Below the pieces are notes generated by a model. That model searched no databases, had not been told where the DNA came from, and saw nothing but the letters and a program-made list of their open reading frames with translations. Source: a virus. From it: 20,390 nucleotides of DNA. The stretch lies in IMG/VR virus record IMGVR_UViG_3300044695_005601, positions 1 through 20,390 of that record, one strand, 5' to 3'. Of the stretch, positions 5,756-12,192 are shown piece by piece. Positions within the stretch are counted from its first letter, which is position 1. Each line of letters opens with the position of its first letter. The position numbers and the translations under genes are program-made.

Positions 5756-6144
5756 ACTCGTCCCAGAAAGGCAACCACGCCGAACTCCTGTTCTGCGCCG
5801 AGGCCGGCGCTCGGGGCTACGGCATCTACGCCCCGTGGGGGGGCGACCAAAAAGTTGACGTATGCTTGTCTAGCCCCAATGGCGGCTACATCGGCGTCCA
5901 GGTCAAGCGCGCCTGCATCCGCGCGTCCAACCCTGACTTCTACCAAGTCAACACCAGCAGCCGCAGTTCCGGCCTCTACGCCGGCGGGGCCTTTGACGTG
6001 TTGGCCGCCTACCTGCCCGACCGCAACGAGTTCGTCTTCTGGCACATCGACGAGATCCGGCAATACGGCCAGATCAGCTATTCGCCCAAGAAGCACCGCA
6101 AGCCCGGCAACTGGCAGCTTTTGGAAGAACTAGTCACCACATGA
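5752..6144 (+). CDS. PD-(D/E)XK nuclease-like protein (resolvase/PDDEXK type), 130 aa
   Basis: The protein has the small PD-(D/E)XK layout: E11 in the first helix (GNHAELLFCAEAGARG), D36 (QKVDVCL) and Q50-V-K52 (YIGVQVKRA). In this superfamily these residues co-ordinate Mg2+ for phosphodiester cleavage, with E/Q variation at the third position. The length suits archaeal Holliday-junction-resolvase-like or intron-type PDDEXK endonucleases. Its N-terminus MNSSQKG...EL resembles that of the nuclease at 9649 (MNSRQKG...EL), so the two may be distant paralogues. It follows the initiator with an ATGA overlap and AGGAG 8 bases upstream, suggesting a job in replication or recombination intermediates. 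The exact substrate is unknown. Confidence 0.65.
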   Translation: MNSSQKGNHAELLFCAEAGARGYGIYAPWGGDQKVDVCLSSPNGGYIGVQVKRACIRASNPDFYQVNTSSRSSGLYAGGAFDVLAAYLPDRNEFVFWHIDEIRQYGQISYSPKKHRKPGNWQLLEELVTT

Positions 6145-6350
6145 AAACAGAACCCACCTACACCGTAGGAAGCGTCGGCTTCGGAACGAACTTCGGCGCC
6201 TACAACGAAATCGCCCTCGAAGACCGTGTCCGCGAGCTGATCCGCAGCAACAACCGGCTCATCCGCGTCCTCGGGCGATGCGTGAAACCCAGCAACGAAA
6301 TCGCCTCTGAGGCGCATGACGCCGTTGAGGAAGCGATGGCCCTGCGATGA
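6141..6350 (+). CDS. Small hypothetical protein, 69 aa
   Basis: Not recognised. The first 22 residues are Gly/Thr-rich and probably extended; residues about 25-68 form one or two helices (LEDRVRELIRSNNRLIRVLGR, then a second). Both ends are ATGA overlaps (6141-6144 and 6347-6350), which supports real translation in the operon. No motif suggests a function. Confidence 0.65.
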   Translation: MKTEPTYTVGSVGFGTNFGAYNEIALEDRVRELIRSNNRLIRVLGRCVKPSNEIASEAHDAVEEAMALR

Positions 6351-6604
6351 GCCTGCCCAGCGAACAGGCCCGCGCTCTGGCCGTAGCCCGCCACTTCATT
6401 GTGGGCATTTGCAGCCGCAAGACCAAGCGCATCCCCACGGCCGTGCGCCAAGAGGCCCGCCGCTGCTTGAAGCACTTCCCGATGAGCTACGACCTGCCCG
6501 GCATTGTGGGCGACGAGTTGGCCATGGAGCACATGGAGCAGATGGAAGAGCATTATCGCAAGCAGTTCTGGGAAGAATGTGGCGTGAAGCGGGAGGCCCC
6601 ATGA
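6347..6604 (+). CDS. Small hypothetical protein, 85 aa
   Basis: A helical protein with a basic centre (SRKTKRIPTAVRQEARRCLKHFP, about 23-45) and a methionine- and glutamate-rich tail. I do not recognise it. It may bind nucleic acid through the basic part, but that is speculation. It overlaps both neighbours as ATGA (6347-6350 and 6601-6604), and GGGAGG in its last codons serves the next gene. Confidence 0.65.
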   Translation: MSLPSEQARALAVARHFIVGICSRKTKRIPTAVRQEARRCLKHFPMSYDLPGIVGDELAMEHMEQMEEHYRKQFWEECGVKREAP

Positions 6605-6864
6605 GCGCCGGCAAGGGAGACGCCCCTCGCCCCGTAGCCGGCGAAGCCTACCGCGCCAACTACGATGCGATCTTCAGCAAGGGCAAGCCCTACCCCTGGT
6701 GGATCTGCCGTCCCTGCGGCTTCGCCTACGGCCGATTCCCCTGCCAAGACCGCGTCAGCACCTACCACACCGACACCTGCGGCATCTGCGGCGAAGTGAC
6801 CGCATGCAGCGAACCCCGCGACTACGGCCACCTCCGAGCCTGGCCACTGTCAACTGCCAACTGA
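6601..6864 (+). CDS. Zinc-ribbon protein A, paralogue of 7646-7897, 87 aa
   Basis: Two cysteine pairs, CRPC (about 36-39) and CGIC (about 60-63), are set out as a treble-clef or zinc-ribbon site. Family-defining stretches shared with the protein at 7646 are GKGDAPRPV, YRANYDAIFSKGKPYPWWIC, and SEPRDYGHLRAWP. The role is unknown; such small zinc proteins in phages often bind host factors or nucleic acids. It starts in an ATGA overlap after a strong GGGAGG site. Four tandem 7-base repeats begin at its 3' end. Confidence 0.7.
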   Translation: MSAGKGDAPRPVAGEAYRANYDAIFSKGKPYPWWICRPCGFAYGRFPCQDRVSTYHTDTCGICGEVTACSEPRDYGHLRAWPLSTAN

Positions 6865-6876
6865 AAACTGCCAACT
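6849..6876 (+). repeat. Four tandem 7-base repeats (GNNAACT)
   Basis: GTCAACT, GCCAACT, GAAAACT, GCCAACT follow with exact 7-base period, spanning the end of zinc-ribbon gene A and the leader of the next gene (ATG 6885, no SD). Four comparable heptamers of a different sequence occur at 7613-7640. They resemble the short tandem heptanucleotide repeats known from cyanobacteria and some other bacteria. Confidence 0.75.
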
Positions 6877-6884
6877 CTGCCCTT

Positions 6885-7439
6885 ATGTCCTACATCCAAA
6901 AACCCAACACCTGCCCGAAATGCGGTTCGCCGCAAGAATCACCAGAACTGGACGGAACCACAGCGCGTATTTGGTTTACCTGCGGGAGCTACGGCTACGC
7001 AGACGAACCAGAACAACTCGTCTACAGGTCAGACAAATGCCTCGTCAGAGAGGAAATTAACACCCTGCAGCGCAAGGTCGAGGAACTGCAGATCGAGTTG
7101 GATTTCGCCAACGAAGCCATCGATCAGCGGGAGCGTTCTCGCAAAGAGACCGAAACACGACTTTGCGAGATCCAAGCTGCACAGGATTATTGGCATAGCA
7201 AATGGAAAGATGCGTGTGACCTCCAAGCCTCCACGATCCACAGTTGCGGGGACTCCTGCAGTCGCCCCATGTGTGTGTTGCGGAGGGAGAGGGATGCTTA
7301 CAAGGAGGCGTTGCAGATGTGTGTTTTTTGGGCTGAATCCATCAGCCGTAGAGTCACCGAGGACAGAGACAGCATAAATTGGACGGGACTGCAGATAGCT
7401 CGCAAGGCTCTGGCAGACATCCAAAAGGAGGCGAAATGA
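6885..7439 (+). CDS. Zinc-finger and coiled-coil protein, 184 aa
   Basis: The N-terminus holds CPKCG (about 10-14) with a later cysteine (CGSYG, about 33) and C47, consistent with a small zinc-binding fold. Residues about 50-100 form a coiled coil (REEINTLQRKVEELQIELDFANEAIDQRERSRKETETRLCEIQAAQ). The rest is helical with several cysteines (HSCGDSCSRPMCVLRRERDAYKEAL). I do not know the family; Lar-type restriction-alleviation and similar phage zinc proteins start in this way. Base use is less GC-rich than its neighbours. The ATG at 6885 has no SD. It ends in ATGA with the next gene. Confidence 0.6.
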   Translation: MSYIQKPNTCPKCGSPQESPELDGTTARIWFTCGSYGYADEPEQLVYRSDKCLVREEINTLQRKVEELQIELDFANEAIDQRERSRKETETRLCEIQAAQDYWHSKWKDACDLQASTIHSCGDSCSRPMCVLRRERDAYKEALQMCVFWAESISRRVTEDRDSINWTGLQIARKALADIQKEAK

Positions 7440-7594
7440 CCAGCGCAGAAATCAACATCGCCATCGCGCAAGCGTGTGGGTGGACGGATTGGGAGCTATC
7501 GCGCCAGCGGGGTAATATGCTCCATGCGCTGCATGAGATTAGCGCGGCGGTGAAGCGGGGGATGAAGCAGGGGGGCGCAACAAAAACCAAGTGA
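7436..7594 (+). CDS. Small hypothetical protein, 52 aa
   Basis: Begins MTSAEINIAIAQACGWTDWE, which resembles the start of short phage proteins of the 'IAEACGW' kind (an N-terminal helix followed by a tryptophan-containing loop), but no function is known. The C-terminus is basic (KRGMKQGGATKTK). AAAAGGAGG 5-6 bases upstream and an ATGA overlap with the preceding gene fix the start. Confidence 0.65.
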   Translation: MTSAEINIAIAQACGWTDWELSRQRGNMLHALHEISAAVKRGMKQGGATKTK

Positions 7595-7612
7595 CCTCAG
7601 CCATCTGAACAC

Positions 7613-7640
7613 GTCACTCGTCACAAGTCACACGTCACAC
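7613..7640 (+). repeat. Four tandem 7-base repeats (GTCACNN)
   Basis: GTCACTC, GTCACAA, GTCACAC, GTCACAC with exact 7-base period in the 51-base gap before zinc-ribbon gene B. CTCCT and the ATG at 7646 follow, so there is no SD. With the array at 6849-6876 it brackets the two genes lying between the zinc-ribbon paralogues. Confidence 0.75.
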
Positions 7641-7645
7641 CTCCT

Positions 7646-7897
7646 ATGGCCGGCAAAGGCAGCAAACCCAGACCCGTGAACCCGCAGCGATACGCCGCGA
7701 ACTACGACGCCATCTTCCGCAAGACCCCGCCATATCCCGATTGGATATGCGCCCCGTGCGGACAGACCCACGGCCGCGGCATGCCCGCTGGGCACATCGC
7801 CACGTGGCACGAAGGCATCTGCGACATCTGCCGCCAATCCGCCAGCGTCAGCGAACCCCGCGACTTTGGTCATCTCCGCGAGTGGCCCATCAAATGA
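7646..7897 (+). CDS. Zinc-ribbon protein B, paralogue of 6601-6864, 83 aa
   Basis: The cysteine pairs CAPC (about 34-37) and CDIC (about 58-61) align with those of the protein at 6601. So do GKGSKPRPV, YAANYDAIFRKTPPYPDWIC and SEPRDFGHLREWP. The similarity is also visible in the DNA, so this is probably an old tandem duplication with two genes in between. The leader is unusual, made of heptamer repeats with no SD. The function is unknown. It ends in ATGA with the next gene. Confidence 0.7.
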   Translation: MAGKGSKPRPVNPQRYAANYDAIFRKTPPYPDWICAPCGQTHGRGMPAGHIATWHEGICDICRQSASVSEPRDFGHLREWPIK

Positions 7898-8127
7898 TCT
7901 CGCCCGAGCAGTTTAGCGAGTTCTTCGACAAGGGGGCCAAGCGCATGAACCGCGAGGTTCTGCACTACCGCATCGAGGCGGCCGAACCGCAGTGGCCCTC
8001 GGACGCCGACTTGAAGGCCGTGGGCGAAGCATGCGACCGCTGGCTGGCGCAGCGCAAACTCCTGCGCGGGCCGTGGAAAAACCACGACTTTTTGTTCCCC
8101 CAAAATTCCCCAAAAAAAGACTGTTGA
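7894..8127 (+). CDS. Hypothetical protein, 77 aa
   Basis: An unrecognised, mostly helical protein (helices about 4-28 and 38-56). The ATGA overlap with zinc-ribbon gene B supports the start. Its stop codon (8125-8127) lies inside the -35 box of the next promoter (8124-8129), so this operon segment ends exactly where the helicase module begins. Confidence 0.6.
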   Translation: MISPEQFSEFFDKGAKRMNREVLHYRIEAAEPQWPSDADLKAVGEACDRWLAQRKLLRGPWKNHDFLFPQNSPKKDC

Positions 8128-8152
8128 CACACCGCACACATCCGCCTACAAC
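8124..8152 (+). promoter_or_regulatory. Promoter P2 of the helicase module with GCACACAT motif
   Basis: TTGACA (8124-8129), a 17-base spacer, and TACAAC (8147-8152, 4 of 6 matches to TATAAT). GCACACAT lies in the spacer at 8134-8141, ten bases after the first base of the -35, the same offset as in P1. The predicted start (about 8159) is only some five bases from the ATG at 8164, giving a nearly leaderless transcript. Confidence 0.65.
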
Positions 8153-8163
8153 TCACCACAGTT

Positions 8164-8262
8164 ATGAACGACATTGAAATGAGCGCCCTCGTTTTAATCT
8201 TCGCAATTCTCGGAACCATCGCCGTTTTACTCAGCGACGACGACGACCCGCGCTTCCCATGA
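8164..8262 (+). CDS. 32-residue membrane miniprotein upstream of helicase
   Basis: A 32-residue frame encodes MNDIEM, one hydrophobic segment (about residues 7-23, ALVLIFAILGTIAVLL) and an acidic tail SDDDDPRFP. It directly follows promoter P2 and ends in an ATGA overlap with the DnaB-like gene, so helicase translation is probably coupled to it. No SD is seen, in keeping with a nearly leaderless mRNA. It might anchor something at the membrane or simply act as a translated leader. The function is unknown. Confidence 0.6.
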   Translation: MNDIEMSALVLIFAILGTIAVLLSDDDDPRFP

Positions 8263-9656
8263 AAAAGCAACAAGCCATTCCCCACGACACGCAAGCCGAG
8301 CAGTGCGTCCTTGGCGGACTCATGTGCTACGGCGACTTGATCGACGAGTGGAACGAGTTGACCGGCGAGCATTTCTTCACGCCCGCCAACGCCACGATCC
8401 TCGACACGATCAAGGCCATCCGCGCCGAGGCCGGACAGCCCGACCTTATCTCGGTCACGCAGCATCTCTCCTCGCAGGGCAAGCTGGAGAATGTCGGCGG
8501 CGCCGGGGCCTTGGCCGAAATCTATTCCATGGCCGGTCCCCGCGACTTGTCCTACTACGTCAACATCCTGCGCGAGCATGTCGCCCGCCGCCGCATGGTC
8601 GAGGCCGGTGTGCGTATGGCCGCTGCCGGACGCGACATCGCGCAGAACGTCAGCGAAGTGGTGGCCGAGGCCGGTGAGAGCATCCTGTCCATCAACCTCG
8701 ACGGCCCCAGCCAAGGCAGCGTGCATGTCGGCAGCGTGGTCAGCGATGCCGCTGCCGAGATCGAGCAAGCCATGGCCAGCAAGGGCCAGCCCCGAGGACT
8801 GTCTACCGGCTACCGCGAGCTGGACGTGCTGACCGGCGGCTTGCGCGAGGGTCAGTTGATCGTTGTCGGTGGCCGACCCGGTATGGGCAAGAGTGCCCTG
8901 CTCATCAACATGTGCGACCGAATGGCCGCCGCTGGAAGTCCTGTGCTGCTGTTCTCCCTAGAAATGCCAGCCAAGAGCATCGCCAACCGCATCGTCATGG
9001 CCAGAGCGAGGGCCAACAGTGCCCGCGTCCGCTTGGGGGCGATCAGCGCCAGCGAGGCCAAGACCTTGGGCAACCACTTCTTCAAGCTGGCCGACCAACC
9101 GCTCTACATCGACGAGGCGCGCGGGGCCAACATCATGGACATCCGTGGCCGTGCCCGCCGCGACCTTCGCCGCCACGGCATCAAGGCCGTCTTCGTGGAC
9201 TACGCCCAGCTCTTGGAAGCCAAGGGCTACAATACCAGCTACGAGCGGGTCAGCGCCGTCAGTCGCGGCCTCAAGGCCATGGCGCTGGAGTTGGGGGTGC
9301 CGGTCATCGCCGCCGCCCAAGTCGGCCGCAAAGCCGACGAGCGCAGCGACACCCGGCCGAAGATGAGCGACTTGAAAGACTCCGGTTCCTTGGAGCAGGA
9401 CGCCGACATCATCATCCTTCTTCACCGCGAAGGCTACTACGAGGCCGGCAGTGGCGCCGACAGCACGGACAACCAGGATGCCGAGATGATCGTGGCCAAG
9501 CACCGCGAGGGCCAGACCCGCAGCTTCCCCATGGTCTGGTCGCCGAGCTGCACCCGCTTTGACCACGCCAACATCAGCCGCATGACCGACGAGGCCCCGC
9601 ACAAGTATGGCGAGCAACCCGACCTCCACACCATTAACGCCGTCCTCAATGAATAG
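8259..9656 (+). CDS. dnaB: Replicative DNA helicase, DnaB-like, 465 aa
   Basis: A ring helicase that unwinds duplex DNA 5' to 3' ahead of the replication fork using ATP. The N-terminal DnaB domain spans about 7-110 (IPHDTQAEQCVLGGLM is its typical opening). The RecA-like C-terminal domain begins near 180 (GLSTGYRELDVLTGGLREGQL). Walker A is GRPGMGKS (205-212), catalytic E235 lies in SLEMP, Walker B is VFVDYAQ with D314, motif H4-like is SGSLEQDADIIILLHR (375-390), and the arginine-finger region is AKHREGQTR (413-421). Length and motifs are complete. Phages with their own DnaB usually load it with their own initiator or a loader; no separate loader is evident, so the C-terminal domain of the 4994 initiator is the candidate. 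Confidence 0.95.
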   Translation: MKKQQAIPHDTQAEQCVLGGLMCYGDLIDEWNELTGEHFFTPANATILDTIKAIRAEAGQPDLISVTQHLSSQGKLENVGGAGALAEIYSMAGPRDLSYYVNILREHVARRRMVEAGVRMAAAGRDIAQNVSEVVAEAGESILSINLDGPSQGSVHVGSVVSDAAAEIEQAMASKGQPRGLSTGYRELDVLTGGLREGQLIVVGGRPGMGKSALLINMCDRMAAAGSPVLLFSLEMPAKSIANRIVMARARANSARVRLGAISASEAKTLGNHFFKLADQPLYIDEARGANIMDIRGRARRDLRRHGIKAVFVDYAQLLEAKGYNTSYERVSAVSRGLKAMALELGVPVIAAAQVGRKADERSDTRPKMSDLKDSGSLEQDADIIILLHREGYYEAGSGADSTDNQDAEMIVAKHREGQTRSFPMVWSPSCTRFDHANISRMTDEAPHKYGEQPDLHTINAVLNE

Positions 9657-9978
9657 CCGCCAAAAAGGAAAACGCGGGGAACTGGAAGCCGCCAAGTTCC
9701 TCACCGCCGAAGGCTTCCCCGCCCGCCGCAGCCAGCAGTATTGCGGCGACACGAAGGGCGACAGCAGTGATGTCCTCTGCGAGTGCCTGCCCAAGCTGCA
9801 CTTCGAGGTCAAGCGCACTGAGAAAGGAAATCTTTACAACTGGATCGCCCAGGCCAAGCGCGATGCCGGCGAGAAACTGCCCGTAGTCATGCACCGCCGC
9901 AACGACAGTGAGTGGCTGGCCATCCTGCCGGCCGAGACCTTCCTCGTCATCCTGCGCAACTCCAATTTCGTCGAGTAG
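9649..9978 (+). CDS. Holliday-junction-resolvase-like PD-(D/E)XK nuclease, 109 aa
   Basis: The catalytic pattern is complete: E11 in the first helix (KGKRGELEAAKFL), D41 (GDSSDVLCE) and E53-V-K55 (LHFEVKRTE). This matches small Hjc-like resolvase or VRR-like PDDEXK nucleases of about 110 residues, which cut branched DNA with Mg2+. The ATG at 9649 lies inside the last codons of the helicase gene (8-base overlap); an upstream start would be inside the helicase. Placed between helicase and SSB-like genes, it probably resolves replication or recombination junctions before packaging. Its N-terminus resembles that of the nuclease at 5752. Confidence 0.75.
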   Translation: MNSRQKGKRGELEAAKFLTAEGFPARRSQQYCGDTKGDSSDVLCECLPKLHFEVKRTEKGNLYNWIAQAKRDAGEKLPVVMHRRNDSEWLAILPAETFLVILRNSNFVE

Positions 9979-10013
9979 TAAAACACAACAACAAACAAAC
10001 ACACACAAACAAC
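9979..10013 (+). promoter_or_regulatory. A/C-only SD-less leader of the SSB-like gene
   Basis: After one T, the 34 bases before the ATG contain only A and C (repeats such as AACAACAAACAAAC). There is no Shine-Dalgarno and almost no possible secondary structure. In this GC-rich genome it is conspicuous, and it probably serves efficient SD-independent initiation. Confidence 0.6.
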
Positions 10014-10502
10014 ATGGCTAAAATACCAGAAAACAAAACATCGGCACTCGCTAACCTCGGTGAGCCGCCGCCCAAAGGCACATACCTCGCGGTCTGCGTG
10101 GATGTGATCGACCAATACAACGTCGAACGCCAGAAGTATCAGAGCGAAGAGACGGAAATCGTCAACCTCACCCGGTTCGTCTTCGGCGTGAAATGTAAGG
10201 ATGGCTCGCTGCGCAAGATGCCCAGCAAGGCCATGAAGATCAGCAACCATGAGAACAGTGCCCTCCGCGCGTTCTTGGTGAGCTGGCTCGGCGAGGCCCC
10301 CAAGTCGGGCTTCGACACGGCATCCCTCAAGGGCAAAGGCGCACAGCTCACGCTCGTCGAGGACCAGAAAGGCGACAAGACCTACATCAACATCGGCACA
10401 TGCACCGAAGTGATGGAGGAACTGCTGAACAAAGTGCCCAAGGTCGAAGACTTCGGCGCCTCGGCCGACAACGACAACACCGGAGCGGAGATTCCGTTTT
10501 GA
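10014..10502 (+). CDS. Phage single-stranded-DNA-binding-like protein, 162 aa
   Basis: The sequence belongs to a widespread phage family, recognisable by GTYLAVCVDVID near the start, KAMKISNHENSALRAFLVSWLG in the middle and LKGKGAQLTLVEDQKGDKTYINI later. Its predicted fold is a beta barrel. The C-terminus is acidic and ends in AEIPF (NDNTGAEIPF), like the DDDIPF tip of bacterial SSB that recruits partner proteins. It likely coats single-stranded DNA at the phage fork. It sits between resolvase and RecB-like genes. The ATG at 10014 is the only reasonable start; it is preceded by an A/C-only leader. Confidence 0.7.
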   Translation: MAKIPENKTSALANLGEPPPKGTYLAVCVDVIDQYNVERQKYQSEETEIVNLTRFVFGVKCKDGSLRKMPSKAMKISNHENSALRAFLVSWLGEAPKSGFDTASLKGKGAQLTLVEDQKGDKTYINIGTCTEVMEELLNKVPKVEDFGASADNDNTGAEIPF

Positions 10503-10504
10503 TT

Positions 10505-10696
10505 ATGGCCGCCCGCAATCCCGCACTCTCCTGCGAAGGCTTTAGCTGCTTCGCCGGACCCTATCTGGCCAGTGAGGAACACATGATCCTTCCCGTCCTC
10601 TTGGATGCCGCGAAGGCCAACAAGGAAACCCGCGTGGACCGCAGCGAGTCCGGCGCGTGGATCTGGCAACGCAGCCGCAAGCGCAACGCGGCATAG
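10505..10696 (+). CDS. Small hypothetical protein, 63 aa
   Basis: Not recognised. It has two cysteines near the start (LSCEGFSCFAGPY), a central helix (EEHMILPVLLDAAKANKE, about 24-41) and a basic C-terminus (WQRSRKRNAA). The ATG lies two bases after the SSB-like gene's stop. No SD is present, so it may depend on re-initiation. Confidence 0.55.
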   Translation: MAARNPALSCEGFSCFAGPYLASEEHMILPVLLDAAKANKETRVDRSESGAWIWQRSRKRNAA

Positions 10697-10705
10697 GTGG
10701 CAACA

Positions 10706-10735
10706 GCGGGGGTCGGCCGCAACACCGGCCCCCGC
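10706..10735 (+). repeat. Strong GC hairpin between genes
   Basis: GCGGGGGTCGG (10706-10716) pairs with CCGGCCCCCGC (10725-10735): 11 pairs with one G-T wobble around an 8-base loop. It lies in the 55-base gap before the RecB-like gene. No T-tract follows, so it may mark RNA processing, a pause, or mRNA 3'-end stabilisation rather than a standard terminator. Confidence 0.5.
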
Positions 10736-10751
10736 ATCACCAACCAAAGTT

Positions 10752-11582
10752 ATGGCAATTCTATCCGAATCAAAATTCACAGACGGCGGCCACTGGTATA
10801 AGCCGGACGGCACCCCCTGCCACCAGCTTCCCAAGAAAGACGGCAGCGGACTCAAAGACACCACCTTGGCCGACGCCAAGAAGCTCCTGCTTCTACCGTC
10901 TGTCACCGGCTACACCGGCATCCTCGACAAGCCCGCCCTCTTGAACTGGAAGGCCACGCAAGTTGCGATAGCCGCCTTCAACACCCCACCCAAGCCCGAG
11001 GAAACCATCGAGTATTTCTGCGAGCGGGTCATTGGCGCCAGCAAGGCCCCGGTGGCAGCCGCCGCCGATCTCGGCAGCAAGGTGCATGACGCATTGGAAA
11101 AGCTGCTCATGGAAGGCCCGAGCGCTGTTCCCGAAGACATGTGGGCCTATGTCGCCCCGGTGATGGACTGGAAGCAGAAGAACAAGATCACCTACAGCGA
11201 CATCGAAGTTGTCCTGGTCAACCACGAATACGGCTACGCCGGCCGCTGCGATGCCCTCGGCACCGACAAGGACGGCAACCGCATGGTCATCGACTACAAG
11301 ACCCGCAAGACAAAGCCCAAGCAGAAGGTGGGGCCATACGACACCCAAGGCATGCAGCTCGCCGCTTATGCCGTGGCCAAGTGGGGCGAAGACCAGTTGC
11401 ACACCGTCCACGGTTACAACGTCTACATCAGCACCACCGAAGTCGGCCGCGTCGAACCCTACAAGCACGACAGCCTAGTCCCGCATTGGGAAGCGTTCAA
11501 AGCCGCCTGCGTCTTGTGGCGCCACGTCAAGGGCTACGACCCGAGGCAGCCGGCGTTCACGACCTTGGCCCAAGCCGCATGA
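10752..11582 (+). CDS. RecB-like PD-(D/E)XK exonuclease, 276 aa
   Basis: The RecB/Cas4 nuclease motifs appear in order: GSKVHDALEKLL with H112, YAGRCDALG with D167, MVIDYKT with D181 and K183, then QGMQLAAYA with Q202 and Y206 (the QhxxY motif). These residues bind metal and DNA and cut the phosphodiester backbone. The first 100 residues hold a conserved leader (LPSVTGYTGILDKPALLNWK) common in phage members. It could process DNA ends for recombination or degrade host DNA. The ATG at 10752 follows a GC hairpin; the frame is open further upstream but would overlap the previous gene. No SD is seen. It ends in ATGA with the metallopeptidase-like gene. Confidence 0.85.
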   Translation: MAILSESKFTDGGHWYKPDGTPCHQLPKKDGSGLKDTTLADAKKLLLLPSVTGYTGILDKPALLNWKATQVAIAAFNTPPKPEETIEYFCERVIGASKAPVAAAADLGSKVHDALEKLLMEGPSAVPEDMWAYVAPVMDWKQKNKITYSDIEVVLVNHEYGYAGRCDALGTDKDGNRMVIDYKTRKTKPKQKVGPYDTQGMQLAAYAVAKWGEDQLHTVHGYNVYISTTEVGRVEPYKHDSLVPHWEAFKAACVLWRHVKGYDPRQPAFTTLAQAA

Positions 11583-11938
11583 AAAAGCCCCGCCGCTTCA
11601 CCGTCAACGAGAACACCTTCGGGTTGCGCGTAGAGTTCTACGTCAGCACCCCGCAGGCGTTGGCGCTGAAGCGTTGTGCGGCCCTCATGGAGATGGACGC
11701 CAACGATCCCGAGAACGCCCCCGACGACTCAGCCGCCGCCTGGTGCATGAGCCACGGCAACTGGGCACTCATCTGGATCGAGAATCACCACGAAGACCAC
11801 GGCAGCTTGGTGCATGAGTTGTATCACGTTGTCAGCGACTTCCTGAGACACATCGAATCCAGCGACGAGGAGACCGGGGCCTACCTCATCGCCTACCTCT
11901 ACAAGCAGGCCCGCACAAAATTAGACAAAAAAGTATGA
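11579..11938 (+). CDS. Metallopeptidase-like protein with HExxH, 119 aa
   Basis: HELYH (79-83) inside a helix matches the zinc-binding HExxH motif of gluzincins, and E97/E98 in SDEETGAYLIAYL, 14-15 residues later, could supply the third ligand. The spacing resembles small ImmA/IrrE- or minigluzincin-type domains. The N-terminal half is a beta-rich region with W55, W62 and W66. It may cleave a host regulator or a phage protein, or only bind zinc. It sits between a nuclease and small phage proteins and overlaps both neighbours as ATGA. Confidence 0.65.
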   Translation: MKKPRRFTVNENTFGLRVEFYVSTPQALALKRCAALMEMDANDPENAPDDSAAAWCMSHGNWALIWIENHHEDHGSLVHELYHVVSDFLRHIESSDEETGAYLIAYLYKQARTKLDKKV

Positions 11939-12192
11939 GCATCAAATACCGAGGAGAAACCTTCTCCGGTTACAACAAACCCAAACGCACACCGGACGGC
12001 CCCAAGAAGTTTGCCGTGCTGGCCAAGTCGGGAGACCAGACCAAGTTGGTCCGCTTCGGCGATCCCAACATGTCGATCAAGAAGGATCAGCCCGCCCGCA
12101 AGGCCAGCTACTGCGCCCGCAGCGGCGGCATCAAGGGCACGGGAGACAAACTCTCGGCCAACTACTGGAGCCGCAAGGCATGGAGCTGCTAA
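11935..12192 (+). CDS. Conserved small phage protein (DUF6321-like), 85 aa
   Basis: Recognisable by FAVLAKSGDQTKLVRFGDPNMSIKKDQPARKASYCARSGG and the C-terminal KLSANYWSRKAWSC, a short domain seen in many phages as part of small proteins or as a protease/structural-protein domain. Its function is not established; the cysteines near 60 and 85 could bind metal. From memory the family is close to DUF6321, which I cannot verify here. It overlaps the gene before (ATGA) and after (TAATG). Confidence 0.65.
   Translation: MSIKYRGETFSGYNKPKRTPDGPKKFAVLAKSGDQTKLVRFGDPNMSIKKDQPARKASYCARSGGIKGTGDKLSANYWSRKAWSC

Noticed and set aside
8958-9818. Long antisense frame opposite the helicase gene (286 codons)
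   Set aside because: It is the GC-rich shadow of dnaB and the nuclease gene: no SD, no family features, and the sense frames are certain.
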